From CAVWGP01 sp963754645 (GTDB lineage: Bacteria; Pseudomonadota; Alphaproteobacteria; Bin65): DNA of 64,000 nt. The position numbers were made by a program, and so were the translations under genes. Where the stretch lies: contig CAVWGP010000012.1 in NCBI GenBank assembly GCA_963754645.1, positions 868,001 through 932,000 of the forward strand, in the 5' to 3' direction. Positions 1 through 9,314 of this stretch are shown one piece after another (the first letter of the stretch is position 1; every line of letters begins with the position of its first letter). Below the pieces are notes generated by a model, which was given only the letters and a program-made list of their open reading frames with translations, made no database searches and was not told the DNA's origin.

Positions 1-377
1 AGCTCGATCGTCAGCAGCCGGTTGGCGCCCGAGATCGTTACAAGATTGGCCACCAGCTTGGCCGAGATCGGCGTGCGCGGGCCGGTTTTGCGGTCCTGGC
101 GCGCATAGCCGTAATAGGGCACGACCGCCGTGATGCGCCGCGCCGAGGAGCGCTTCAGCGCATCCATAATGACGAGCAGCTCCATCAGATTGTCGTTGGC
201 TGGAAACGACGTGGACTGGATCACGAACACGTCTTCGCCGCGGATGTTCTCCTCGATCTCGACGAAGACCTCCATGTCGGCGAAACGGCGGATGCTGGCC
301 CTGGTCAGCGGCGCGCCGAGATAGGCGGAAATGGCTTCGGCCAATGGCCGATTGCTGTTGCCAGCGATGAGTTTCAT
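1..377 (-). CDS. prs: Ribose-phosphate pyrophosphokinase, N-terminal part (cut by window start)
   Basis: Makes PRPP from ribose 5-phosphate and ATP, feeding purine, pyrimidine, histidine and tryptophan synthesis. The start codon is at 377 (MKLIAGNSNRPLAEAI) and about 125 residues are visible. The segment with FADMEVFVEIEENIRGEDVF, then FPANDNLMELLVIMDALKR and the YYGYARQDRK loop, is the classic Prs N-terminal half. The gene runs out of the window at its 3' side, so the PRPP-binding signature is not visible. The 265 bases upstream (378-642) hold no gene I can support. Confidence 0.95.
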   Translation of the reverse strand, partial: MKLIAGNSNRPLAEAISAYLGAPLTRASIRRFADMEVFVEIEENIRGEDVFVIQSTSFPANDNLMELLVIMDALKRSSARRITAVVPYYGYARQDRKTGPRTPISAKLVANLVTISGANRLLTIE

Positions 378-642
378 GCGGTCCCCGGCGATTGGCCCCG
401 GCCTGGAACGATCCCAATCGTCCCCCGCGGCGGCAGCGCCTGTCTAACAAGCCGTCACAAGACTGTAAACGCGCCGCGCATCCTTTACCGCGATTTCGCC
501 CCGGGCGCGATGAAGCGGAGCGCGATATCCACAAGCCGTTTGCGGATAACTCGCTCGGCCGTCGGCGACAACCCGTCGCACATTCAGCGTTCGATTGCGG
601 CCACGACGCGGACTGATAATCTCGCAATTCCAGCGAGCGAGG

Positions 643-1086
643 ATGAACGCCATGCTATTGCCCGAAAATCGCGATGTCCTGTTGCGCCACGTGGCGGCCG
701 AGACCGAGCACCGGATGGAGGAGACGCTCGCCACCTTGAGCGCGGATTGCGTCTTCGACGATCGCGCCTTCGGGCGCGTTTGGCGCGGCCGCGACGGCGC
801 CCGCGCCTATTACCGGCTCTGGTGGGACGCTTTCGGCATCAAGCCGGTGGGCTCCGAGCGCCACACGCCGCGCGGCGATCTGCTGATCGTCGAAACGCAC
901 TTCAAAGGCCGGCACGGCGGCGCATTCCTCGGCATCGCGCCGACCGGCCGCGACGTGGATGTGCCGATGACGATCTTCGTTTCCTTCGGCGGCGGCTTGA
1001 TGACCGGCGAGCGCTTCTATTGGGATTTGCTGACGCTCCTGCGGCAGATCGGCGTTACGTCGCCGGTCGCCCTGCCGCAGCCCTAG
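643..1086 (+). CDS. SnoaL-like / NTF2-fold protein
   Basis: A 147-residue single-domain protein. The pattern of an N-terminal helix (ENRDVLLRHVAAETEHRMEE), an early FDDRAFGRVWRGRDGARAYY segment and a C-terminal sheet resembles SnoaL-like polyketide-cyclase or ester-cyclase proteins of the NTF2 fold. These are small cytoplasmic enzymes or binding proteins whose substrate cannot be told from sequence. I chose ATG 643, behind GCGAGCGAGG; an upstream in-frame ATG at 595 has no better ribosome site. The next gene starts 10 bases downstream on the same strand, so the two probably form a small operon. Confidence 0.7.
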   Translation: MNAMLLPENRDVLLRHVAAETEHRMEETLATLSADCVFDDRAFGRVWRGRDGARAYYRLWWDAFGIKPVGSERHTPRGDLLIVETHFKGRHGGAFLGIAPTGRDVDVPMTIFVSFGGGLMTGERFYWDLLTLLRQIGVTSPVALPQP

Positions 1087-1096
1087 GGGGCCGATT

Positions 1097-1942
1097 TTGC
1101 GCGTCGCGGTGATCGGGGCATCGGGCGTCTTGGGGCGGCATCTCGTCCCGCGGCTCATCGAGCGCGGCCACGCCGTGCGCGCAACAGTCCGGCGCGACGC
1201 CGACGCGCAGCGGCTTCGCGCGCACGGAGCCGAAGTCGTAACGGCGGATATCCTCGAGCCCGCCAGCCTCGGCGCCGCCGTGGCCGGCTGCGACGCCGCC
1301 GTTCACGCCGCAACCTCGATCCCGAAACCGGGCGGGCGCGGCGATTGGGCCACGAACGATCGCATCCGGCGGGAGGGCACGGCCAATCTGATCGCGGCGT
1401 GCAAGGCCGCCGGCGTCAGGCGCTACGTCCAGCAAAGCATCGCCATGCTGCATGGCGGGAACGACGCGGTGCCGCAGGACGAGGCCTGCCCGATCGCGCC
1501 TTACGATCGCATCCGCTCGGCCGCCGATATGGAAGCGCTCGTGCGGGCCAGCGATCTCGATTGGCGGATCGTTCGCGGCGGTTCGTTTTACGGACCCGGC
1601 ACCGATCGGGAAGAGCTCTGGCTTGCCGCCTTAAAGGCAGGGGCTCTCAAATTGCCCGGCGACGGCACCGCTTACATTTCGCTCATCCACGTCGCCGATA
1701 TGGCGTCGGCCATGTGCGCCGCGATCGAAGCCGACGCGCCGCAGTCGATTTATATCGCCGCCAACTCCGAGCCGGCGACTTACCGCGCGCTGTTCTCGTT
1801 TCTCGCGGCGCGCGAAGGCTTCGCCCCGCCGGCAGCCGGCGGCCCCAGCCTGCTACCGTCGTTCCGCGTCAGCAATGCCAAGCTCAAGCGGCTCGGCTGG
1901 CAGCCGGCTTTCGCTTCGTTCCGCTCGGGACTCGCTTTTTAG
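1097..1942 (+). CDS. NAD-dependent epimerase/dehydratase family protein (TTG start)
   Basis: An extended short-chain dehydrogenase of 281 residues. It begins MRVAVIGASGVLGRHLVPRL, a Rossmann dinucleotide-binding motif (GxxGxxG) at residues 7-13. The variable C-terminal half should bind substrate, probably a nucleotide sugar or other sugar-like compound, but its identity is unclear. The start is TTG 1097, supported by the GGGGG run just upstream and by the Rossmann motif lying directly at the N-terminus. The C-terminal 59 bases overlap the 3' end of the convergent DUF488 gene. Confidence 0.85.
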   Translation: MRVAVIGASGVLGRHLVPRLIERGHAVRATVRRDADAQRLRAHGAEVVTADILEPASLGAAVAGCDAAVHAATSIPKPGGRGDWATNDRIRREGTANLIAACKAAGVRRYVQQSIAMLHGGNDAVPQDEACPIAPYDRIRSAADMEALVRASDLDWRIVRGGSFYGPGTDREELWLAALKAGALKLPGDGTAYISLIHVADMASAMCAAIEADAPQSIYIAANSEPATYRALFSFLAAREGFAPPAAGGPSLLPSFRVSNAKLKRLGWQPAFASFRSGLAF

Positions 1943-2294
1943 CACGCGCCGCGCTTTCCAGCATCGCCTTCAGCGCAAATGCGTTGTTCAACTTCAATTC
2001 GCGCGACGAGAACAGCAGCGTGACGCGCCGCGTTTTCGCCGCCTCGATCAGCGGTTGAAACAATGCGCGATGGCCGCGCAGCTCCGCCGCATAGCGCCGG
2101 CGGAATTCAGCCCACCGCGCCGGCTCGTGGCCGTACCATTTGCGCAATACGTCCGACGGCGCCAAGTCGCGGATCCACAAGTCGATGCGCGCCCGCGCCT
2201 TGGCGACGCCGCGCGGCCACAGGCGATCGACAAGCACCCGCAATCCGTCCTCGGCTTCCGGCGGCTCGTAGACGCGCTTTACCGCATAGACCAT
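1884..2294 (-). CDS. DUF488 family protein
   Basis: A protein of about 136 residues containing the DUF488 hallmarks: RVYEPPEAEDGLRVLVDRLW, PRGVAKARARIDLW, then SDVLRKWYGHEPARW and VTLLFSSRE near the end. Function is unknown in the family. It is slightly longer than usual because of a basic tail (AKKRVPSGTKRKPAA) that lies within the overlap with the preceding convergent gene. ATG 2294 (MVYAVKRVYE) is preferred over an in-frame TTG at 2300. Confidence 0.85.
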   Translation of the reverse strand: MVYAVKRVYEPPEAEDGLRVLVDRLWPRGVAKARARIDLWIRDLAPSDVLRKWYGHEPARWAEFRRRYAAELRGHRALFQPLIEAAKTRRVTLLFSSRELKLNNAFALKAMLESAARAKKRVPSGTKRKPAASRAA

Positions 2295-2405
2295 GGCCAA
2301 CGCTCAATTCGAGGCGGCATGTGGTACCGTTTGGCTTGACACGGCGTCAAGCCGTGTTGTTCTTCCATGGAATGTGGCTGACGAAATCGTCCGCGGCGCC
2401 CGGCG

Positions 2406-3674
2406 ATGAGCGCTGAGCGCGATCACCGCGCCGTCTTGCGCCGTCTGTTCGACGCCGCCGTCGATGCGGCGCGGCCGGAGCTTGTCGTGCCGCGCCATTT
2501 GCCGGCGCCGCCCGCCGGCCGCGCGATCGTGGTCGGCGCGGGCAAGGCCGCGGCGGCCATGGCCAAAGCCGTCGAAGATCGTTGGCCCGGGCCGCTCGCA
2601 GGCTTGGTCGTCACGCGCTACGGTTTCGGCGTGCCATGCCGGCACATTGAAATCGTCGAGGCCGCGCACCCGGTGCCGGACGCCAAGGGCCGCGTCGCCG
2701 CGCAAAGAATTTTCGATCTCGTCCGGTCCGCCGGTCCGCGCGATCTCGTCATCTGCTTGATGTCGGGCGGCGCTTCGGCCTTGCTGAGTTTGCCCGCGCC
2801 CGGCTTGACGCTCGACGACAAGCAGGCGGTGACGCGTGCCCTGCTCCGCTCCGGCGCCGTCATCCAGGAAATGAATTGCGTGCGCAAGCACCTCTCGGCG
2901 ATCAAGGGCGGGCGGCTCGCGGCCGCTTCGCCGGCGCCGATGGTCACCCTCGCGATCTCCGACGTCGTGGGGGACGATCCCGCCGTCATCGGTTCGGGAC
3001 CGACCGTCGCCGATCCGACGAGTTTCGCGGAGGCGCGCGCCATCCTCGCCAAATACCGGATCGAGCCGCCGCCCGCGATCGCGCGGCATCTCGCGGCGGC
3101 GGCGGACGAAACCCCCAAGCCGGGCGATCCGCGCTTGGCGCGCGCGGAATACCGCCTGGTCGCGGCGCCGAGCCAGTCGCTCGCGGCGGCGGCCGAGGCG
3201 GCGAAACGGATCGGCATCGAGCCGATCATGCTCGGCGACGCGATCGAAGGCGAGGCGCGCGCTGTCGGCGCCGCCCATGCCCGCCTCGCGCTCGAAATTT
3301 CGGCGCAAGATAACCGCCGCGCGCCCGCGGTCCTGCTGTCGGGCGGCGAAACGACGGTGACGATCCGCGGCCAAGGCAAAGGCGGCCCGAATTCGGAATA
3401 TCTCCTGGGCATGGCGCTAGCGCTGCAGGGCGCGCGCGACATTTACGCGCTCGCCGGCGACACCGACGGAGTCGATGGCAGCGAAGACAATGCCGGCGCC
3501 ATCGTAACCCCCGACACGCTGGCGCGTGCCTGCCGCGCCGGGCTCGATCCCGCCGCCCTGCTCGCGAACAACGATGCCTGGTCGTTTTTCGCCGCGCTCG
3601 GCGATTTGGTCGTCACCGGGCCGACGCGGACCAACGTCAACGATCTCCGCGCGGTGCTGATCGAGCGTGGCTGA
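2406..3674 (+). CDS. gckA: Glycerate 2-kinase, MOFRL family (often misnamed hydroxypyruvate reductase TtuD)
   Basis: Phosphorylates D-glycerate to 2-phosphoglycerate. The 422-residue length is typical. The N-terminal GckA domain shows VVGAGKAAAAMAKAVE and VVTRYGFGVPCRHIEIVEAAHPVPD; the middle has LVICLMSGGASALLSLP and GSGPTVADPTSF; the C-terminal MOFRL domain has LLSGGETTVTIRGQGKGGPN and LAGDTDGVDGSEDNAGAIV. Pyruvate kinase lies 75 bases downstream. That pairing is known from tartrate and glyoxylate pathways and would carry glycerate to pyruvate with one enzyme (enolase) supplied from elsewhere. Confidence 0.93.
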   Translation: MSAERDHRAVLRRLFDAAVDAARPELVVPRHLPAPPAGRAIVVGAGKAAAAMAKAVEDRWPGPLAGLVVTRYGFGVPCRHIEIVEAAHPVPDAKGRVAAQRIFDLVRSAGPRDLVICLMSGGASALLSLPAPGLTLDDKQAVTRALLRSGAVIQEMNCVRKHLSAIKGGRLAAASPAPMVTLAISDVVGDDPAVIGSGPTVADPTSFAEARAILAKYRIEPPPAIARHLAAAADETPKPGDPRLARAEYRLVAAPSQSLAAAAEAAKRIGIEPIMLGDAIEGEARAVGAAHARLALEISAQDNRRAPAVLLSGGETTVTIRGQGKGGPNSEYLLGMALALQGARDIYALAGDTDGVDGSEDNAGAIVTPDTLARACRAGLDPAALLANNDAWSFFAALGDLVVTGPTRTNVNDLRAVLIERG

Positions 3675-3749
3675 TGACAGCGCGCGGCATTCGGGCTAGT
3701 GAGACGCTCCAGTCCGCTCCACCCTCAGCCACGAAACGATCGCAAAACC

Positions 3750-5168
3750 ATGTCTCTCGGCCGCAGCGCCAAAATCATCGCCACGCTCGGGCCGGCCAGC
3801 TCGACGCCGGAGCGCATCCGTGCCCTGTTCGATGCCGGCACCGATCTGTTCCGCATGAACTTCAGCCACGGCGAGCGCGACGAACACCGCGCCCGCTACG
3901 AGGCCGTGCGCCGGCTCGAACGCGAGATCGGGCGCCCGATCGGCATCCTGGTCGATCTGCAAGGCCCGAAAATTCGCGTCGGCAAGCTGAACGCCGACAG
4001 TATCGTGCTCGCCGACGGCGCGAAGTTTCGCCTCGATCTCGATGGCGCGCCGGGCAATGCGCGGCGCGCGCCGCTGCCGCATCCGGAAATATTCGCCGCG
4101 CTGACGCCGGGCCAATTCATCCTGCTCGACGACGGCAAGCTCAGGCTCAAGGTCGAAACCTCGGGCGCCGATTTCGCCGAAACCACGGTCGTCACCGGCG
4201 GCCCGCTGAGCGCGCGCAAGGGCGTCAATATTCCCGGCGCCATCGTGCCGCTCTCGCCGCTGACCGAAAAGGACCTGCGCGATCTCGATTTCGGCCTGTC
4301 GCTCGGCGCCGATTGGATCGCGCTGTCCTTCGTGCAGCGGCCCGACGACGTGGCCGAGTTGCGCAAGCATGTCGGCAACCGCGCCGCGATCATGGCCAAG
4401 ATCGAGAAGCCCCAGGCGCTCGACCGGCTCGACGAAATCGTCGAGCTGTCCGACGGGGTCATGGTGGCGCGCGGCGATCTCGGCGTCGAGCTGCCGCCCG
4501 AGGACGTGCCGAGCCTGCAAAAGCGCATCGTGCGCGCCGGCCGCGCCGCCGGCAAACCCGTCGTGGTGGCGACGCAGATGCTCGATTCGATGGTGCGCGC
4601 GCCGGCGCCGACGCGCGCCGAAGCGTCCGACGTCGCCAACGCCGTGTATGACGGCGCCGACGCCGTGATGCTCTCGGCCGAAACCGCGAGCGGACAATTT
4701 CCGGTCGAATCGGTCACCATGATGGATCGCATCATCCGCCGCGTCGAGACCGACGCTTCGTACCGGCCGATCATGGACGCCAATCATCCGCCGCCCCAGG
4801 CCACGGCGGCCGACGCCATCACCCTGGCGGCGCGCGCCGTCGCCCAAACGGTGGACGCGGCCTGCATCGTGACCTACACGACCTCGGGCTCGACGGCGCT
4901 GCGCGCGGCGCGCGAACGGCCGCCGGTCCCGATCCTGTGCCTGACCGGCCGGACGCAGACGGCGCGCCGCCTCACCCTCGCCTGGGGCGTGCAAAGCTTT
5001 TTCAGCCACGACGTCTCGAACGTCGACGAGATGGTCGCCTATGCGCAGGACTCGGCGAAGACGATGGGCATCGCCAAAGCGGGCCAGCGCATCGTCATCA
5101 CCGCCGGCATGCCCTTCGGCACGCCGGGCGCGACAAACCTGCTGCGCATCGCCTGGGTCGAGGGGTAA
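3750..5168 (+). CDS. pyk: Pyruvate kinase
   Basis: Transfers phosphate from phosphoenolpyruvate to ADP. It has 472 residues from ATG 3750 (MSLGRSAKIIATLGPAS), the usual N-terminus of the family. The TIM barrel carries FRMNFSHGERDEH and ILVDLQGPKIRVGKL; the active-site signature is IMAKIEKPQALDRLDEIVE followed by DGVMVARGDLGVELP and VVATQMLDSMV; the C-terminal lobe has ACIVTYTTSGSTALRAARERP. It follows glycerate 2-kinase closely on the same strand, suggesting an isozyme used for glycerate catabolism rather than, or in addition to, glycolysis. Confidence 0.96.
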   Translation: MSLGRSAKIIATLGPASSTPERIRALFDAGTDLFRMNFSHGERDEHRARYEAVRRLEREIGRPIGILVDLQGPKIRVGKLNADSIVLADGAKFRLDLDGAPGNARRAPLPHPEIFAALTPGQFILLDDGKLRLKVETSGADFAETTVVTGGPLSARKGVNIPGAIVPLSPLTEKDLRDLDFGLSLGADWIALSFVQRPDDVAELRKHVGNRAAIMAKIEKPQALDRLDEIVELSDGVMVARGDLGVELPPEDVPSLQKRIVRAGRAAGKPVVVATQMLDSMVRAPAPTRAEASDVANAVYDGADAVMLSAETASGQFPVESVTMMDRIIRRVETDASYRPIMDANHPPPQATAADAITLAARAVAQTVDAACIVTYTTSGSTALRAARERPPVPILCLTGRTQTARRLTLAWGVQSFFSHDVSNVDEMVAYAQDSAKTMGIAKAGQRIVITAGMPFGTPGATNLLRIAWVEG

Positions 5169-5203
5169 GATAAGTTATCGAGTTCCACTATTGGCGGCGC
5201 GCC

Positions 5204-7048
5204 GTGAACGAAACAGATCGACGCATCTCCCGCAACTCCATTCGCGCGCTGGCAACGGCCAAGACCTTCGAGCGCGGCGAAGAGTATTACAAGAGCGGCG
5301 CCGTGATTTCCCTGGTCAAGCGCGGCGCCCGCGTTTCCGCCAAGGTTGAAGGCAGCGATTACGCGCCATACACGGTCGCGGTCGAACTAGCCGACGGCGG
5401 TGTTGCCAGCGCGAGCTGCACCTGCCCATACGATTTCGACGGCTATTGCAAGCACATCGTCGCGACCCTGCTCAAGCTGGCGAGCGAGCCCGGCGTGATC
5501 GCCGAACGGCCGCCGGTCGCGTCGCTGCTCGGCGAGCTCGACCGCGGCGGCCTCGTCGCGCTGATCGAAAAACGCGCCGCGGTCGATCCGGGGCTCGCCA
5601 ACTGGCTCGAAGTGGAGATCGGAACGCGTCCGCCTTCAGGCGCGCCGCCGGGCGCTGCCGGCAAGCGGCGGACGCCGGTCGATAGCGAGCCGATCCGCGA
5701 AGCGGCGCGCGCCCTGATCGGCCGGCGCGGGCACGGCAGCCGGCGCTGGGACGACGACGATGACGAAACCGTGGCCGATGCGGAGGGACTGCAAGACCTC
5801 ATCGCGAAAGCGGCGCCGTTTCTCGCCGCCGGCGACGGCCGCAACGCGCTTCGCGTGCTGGAGCCGATCGCCAACGTCGTCGCCGAGCAATTCGACCCTT
5901 CGACGGAAGAAATCGACGACGATCTTATTGCACTGCTCAACGACCTCGACGAATCGATGGCCGAGGCCGCGCTGATGGCCGAATTGCCCCAGCCCGAGCG
6001 CGAGGCGCTTGCCGCCACGATCGAGGACATACAGTCCGAGTTCGCCGACATCGGTTTGGAGGACGCGTTCCCGTTGTCCTCGCTGGCGGCCGAAGCCGAT
6101 TGGAACGATCCGGCACTGAAGGCCGTGCTTGCCGGCCGGGCCGAGACCTGGCCGCCGCCCGGCGCCGAGCATGGCAGCTACGACGTGCTGATCGATGTTC
6201 GGCTTAAGGCGCTGGCGGCGCTCGGCCGCGACGCGGACTATCTCCGCCTGGCGCGCGCCGCCCGCGCCCATACCAGCTACGCCGCCATGCTGGTGAAGCT
6301 CGACCGCGCGCCCGAGGCTTTAGACTATGCCGTCCAGCAGTTTCGCGCGCCAAGCGAGGCACTGAATCTCGCTGAAGCCTTGCGCGCGGCCGGCCGGCAC
6401 GACGATGCGCTGCGCATCGCCGAGCGCGGGCTCGGGCTTGGCGGCGAAGACGAGAACGAGTTCAAGTTCTCGGTGATCGGGCTCGCCCGGTGGCTGGCGG
6501 ATTATGCCGGCTCGCGTGGCCGAACCGACCTCGCCCTCGCCGCCGCCCGCGCCGCCTTCGCGGCGACGGGATCGCTCGCCGATTATCGCGCCGCCGTGGC
6601 TTGGGCCGGCGAAAATTGGCCGGCGGTTCGCCAGGAATTTCTGGCGCTGCTCGAAACCGCGCGGCGCGCGGACGACCGGACCGAGATTTATTTGAGCGAA
6701 GGCATGATCGACGCGGCCGTGCGCTCGGCCGATGCCGACAAAGATCTCCAGTGGCGCGACGAACTTCTCATGCGGCTGGCCAAAGTCGCGCACGCGAGCC
6801 ATTCGCCCTGGGTTATCCAACTCGCCGAACGCAAGGCGGCGCACATCATCAACGCCAACGATTCGCAGCGCTACGAACTGGCCGCGCGCTGGCTGGAGCA
6901 CGCGCTCGCCGCCCATGACGCCGCCGGCACGATCGACGAATGGGCGGAGACGATCGAAGGCCTGATCGAAAAGCACCGGCGCAAGCACAAGCTGCGGCCG
7001 CTGCTCGAAGCGCTGCGCCTCGGCGGTCGAGGCAAGCAGACCCGATAA
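5204..7048 (+). CDS. SWIM zinc-finger protein
   Basis: A 614-residue protein with an N-terminal SWIM finger: ASCTCPYDFDGYCKHIVATL gives CxC...CxH at roughly residues 70-84. The rest is Ala/Glu-rich and helical, with repeated A/L/R patterns like tetratricopeptide-type arrays, and an acidic stretch (WDDDDDETVADAE) near residue 190. SWIM domains bind zinc and probably DNA or protein; no catalytic domain is visible. Start is GTG 5204, 35 bases after pyk, so it may be read through from that operon. Function is unknown. Confidence 0.85.
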   Translation: MNETDRRISRNSIRALATAKTFERGEEYYKSGAVISLVKRGARVSAKVEGSDYAPYTVAVELADGGVASASCTCPYDFDGYCKHIVATLLKLASEPGVIAERPPVASLLGELDRGGLVALIEKRAAVDPGLANWLEVEIGTRPPSGAPPGAAGKRRTPVDSEPIREAARALIGRRGHGSRRWDDDDDETVADAEGLQDLIAKAAPFLAAGDGRNALRVLEPIANVVAEQFDPSTEEIDDDLIALLNDLDESMAEAALMAELPQPEREALAATIEDIQSEFADIGLEDAFPLSSLAAEADWNDPALKAVLAGRAETWPPPGAEHGSYDVLIDVRLKALAALGRDADYLRLARAARAHTSYAAMLVKLDRAPEALDYAVQQFRAPSEALNLAEALRAAGRHDDALRIAERGLGLGGEDENEFKFSVIGLARWLADYAGSRGRTDLALAAARAAFAATGSLADYRAAVAWAGENWPAVRQEFLALLETARRADDRTEIYLSEGMIDAAVRSADADKDLQWRDELLMRLAKVAHASHSPWVIQLAERKAAHIINANDSQRYELAARWLEHALAAHDAAGTIDEWAETIEGLIEKHRRKHKLRPLLEALRLGGRGKQTR

Positions 7049-7121
7049 AGTCCGGCGCACCGCCGCGCGCGGCGGCGTTCGAGGTAACGATGCCTTAGCC
7101 ACGCAGGTAGCCAAATGCCGC

Positions 7122-8399
7122 TCACGCCACCGGCCGGCAGTGCGTTTCGCGCACGCCGGCGATCGCGACGAGGCCGAGCGCGAGCGTTGCCGGCATGACG
7201 ATGAGGGCCAGGCGATAGGCTTCGGCGGAGTAGATGCGCGCGCCTTCGACGAGGCGGCCGTCCCATTGCAGATCGAGCAGCCAGCCGACCAGCGGCTGGA
7301 AAAAAGCGCCGCCCAGGACCGACGCCATGTTGACGAAGCCGAGCGCGCCGCCGGTGGCGCCGCTGGCATTGTGCTCGCGCGTCGCGGCATAGGCGACGAT
7401 CATGCAGGACGAGCCGAAACCGATGAGGCACAGCAAAACGGTGTAAATCGCCAGCGGCAGGCGCGGCAGGTAAAGCATGGCAAGCATCGCGGCAAGCGCG
7501 ATCATGGCGCCGGCGACCATCGGCGCCTTGCGCCGGCCGATGCGGTCCGACAGCCAGCCCCACGATGCGGCACCGACCGCCCAGCCGATCAGGATCGTGC
7601 TGAGCAGCGACGCCGCCGTCGCCTTGTCGAGATCGTAGACCGCCATGGTGAACGGTACGCCCCACAAAGCGCCGAACATCAGGAGAGACGACGCCATGAG
7701 GCCGGTGAAAGCGGCGAGCAGCAAGGTCTGGCGCCGGCGAACGACGATCCACAACTCCGTCACCACCGCGCCGATGCCTGCGGAGTGGCGGCGCGGCGCG
7801 GCGGCGCCCGGCGGCCGGTCGCGCACGACGATCCAGGTCAACGCGGCAAGAGCGAAGGCGCAAACGGCGAGCACCAGAGTCGCATTGCGCCAGCCGATGT
7901 CGCGCACCAGCAGCGCCAGCGGCGCCTGGCCGACGACGCCGCCGAGCATGCCGCCGACCATGAGCAAACCGCTCGCCGCCGCGAAACGGCGCGGCGGAAA
8001 CCAAGCCGCCACCAGCATCATGCCGCCGACGAAGGCGAAGGCGACGCCCGCGCCGATCAGGAGGCGGCCGAGAAACGCCACCTCGATCGACGGCGCCCAG
8101 CCGAACAAGGCGGCGCCAAGTCCGGCGACGAACGTCGAGACGGTCAAGGCCCGCCGCGGCCCCCAGCGATCGAGCGCCAATCCGGCCGGCGCCTGCAGGA
8201 ATGCATAGGTGTAGAAGTAGAGTCCGGACAGCGTGCCGAGCAGCGCGGCGCCCACTTGAAATTCCGCCATCAGCGGTTCGATCATGACGCTGGGCGAAAC
8301 CCGCAGCACCCAGGCGTAAAAAAACGCCAGGCAAGCCAACGCCCAGCCGGCAAGGCCGGTCCACGCGACGCGCTGCGCCAAGGACATCGATCCATCCAT
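7122..8399 (-). CDS. Major facilitator superfamily transporter
   Basis: A 12-helix secondary carrier in the inner membrane. TM1 starts at WTGLAGWALACLAFFYAW; the loop after TM2 reads LALDRWGPRRALTV, the usual DRxGRR-like MFS loop, and a second copy (LSDRIGRRKAPM) follows TM8. The organisation resembles the oxalate/formate or sugar-phosphate type antiporters, but no substrate can be assigned. ATG 8399 is chosen; longer (8462) and shorter (8387) starts are possible and none has a clear ribosome site. It converges with the SWIM gene. Confidence 0.88.
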   Translation of the reverse strand: MDGSMSLAQRVAWTGLAGWALACLAFFYAWVLRVSPSVMIEPLMAEFQVGAALLGTLSGLYFYTYAFLQAPAGLALDRWGPRRALTVSTFVAGLGAALFGWAPSIEVAFLGRLLIGAGVAFAFVGGMMLVAAWFPPRRFAAASGLLMVGGMLGGVVGQAPLALLVRDIGWRNATLVLAVCAFALAALTWIVVRDRPPGAAAPRRHSAGIGAVVTELWIVVRRRQTLLLAAFTGLMASSLLMFGALWGVPFTMAVYDLDKATAASLLSTILIGWAVGAASWGWLSDRIGRRKAPMVAGAMIALAAMLAMLYLPRLPLAIYTVLLCLIGFGSSCMIVAYAATREHNASGATGGALGFVNMASVLGGAFFQPLVGWLLDLQWDGRLVEGARIYSAEAYRLALIVMPATLALGLVAIAGVRETHCRPVA

Positions 8400-8512
8400 G
8401 CCGGGTGTATAGGGCCCGATGCCGCGCCGGCCAATCGGCGCCGGGCGCGGCAAATCGGACATTCCGCCGGCGCATGGCTGCGCCGAAGCCCGTCATCCGG
8501 TATAGTCCGGCG

Positions 8513-9314
8513 ATGGAGCAGAGTTCCGATGCCGACCGACATCCGCTGCTGGCGGCCGACGAGCCGCCGGCTTTCGAAATCGTCAATCGCCACGCGCCCG
8601 CGCCGCTGCTGCTGATTTGCGATCATGCCAGCAATCGCGTGCCGCGGTCGCTCGACCGCCTCGGCTTGACCGCGCCGCCGCTCGCCGATCACATCGCCTG
8701 GGACATCGGCGCCGCCGAGGTGTCGCGACGGCTGGCGCGGCGCTTCGATGCGACGCTGATCCTGACCAACTATTCCCGCCTCGTCATCGACTGCAACCGG
8801 CAGCTTGACGATCCCAGTTCGATCGCGGCGGTGAGCGACAATGTGCCGATTCCGGGCAATCGCGGGCTTTCGGCGCATGAGCGCCGCCGGCGCGCGCAAA
8901 CCCTGTTCCATCCCTATCACGCCGCGATCGGCGATCTCGTCGCCGAAAGGCGACGCGCCGGCGATCGTCGCCATCCATTCCTTCACGCCCGTGTTCGAGA
9001 ATTTCCAGCGCCCCTGGCATGTCGGCATTCTGTGGAACGAGGACGCGCGCTTGGCAAAGCCGATCATGGCCGAGCTCGCCCGCGACCCGAGCCGCATGAT
9101 CGGCGACAACGAGCCCTATTCGGCGCGCGGCGAAGTCGGCTACACGATCAAGGAACACGCCGAGAAGGCCGGCCGGCTGCATCTCATGATCGAGATCCGG
9201 CAAGACCTGATCGCCGGTGCGGAGGGCGCGGCGCGCTGGGGCGATATCGTGGGCGACGCGCTTGCCGTTGCCGCTGCCGGCGCCGGCCTCGCGCTCGCGC
9301 CGGTTGCGCCATGA
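8513..9314 (+). CDS. N-formylglutamate amidohydrolase family protein (one frameshift)
   Basis: Zn-dependent amidohydrolase of the HutG/DUF1295-like N-formylglutamate family. The first frame reads APLLLICDHASNRVPRSLDR and AWDIGAAEVSRRLARRFDAT; the second, from about 8949, reads GDAPAIVAIHSFTPVFENFQ and WHVGILWNEDARLAKPIM, together forming one family member. The frames are offset by +1; removing one A from the AAA at 8946-8948 restores GDLVAEGDAPAIVAIHSF. The gene ends in an ATGA overlap with the YbdK-like gene, so the two are translationally coupled. The family also includes enzymes acting on other N-acyl amino acids. Confidence 0.82.

Noticed and set aside
7061..7074. Palindrome CGCCGCGCGCGGCG between SWIM and MFS genes as a terminator
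   Set aside because: There is no T-run on either strand and such GC palindromes are common here by chance.
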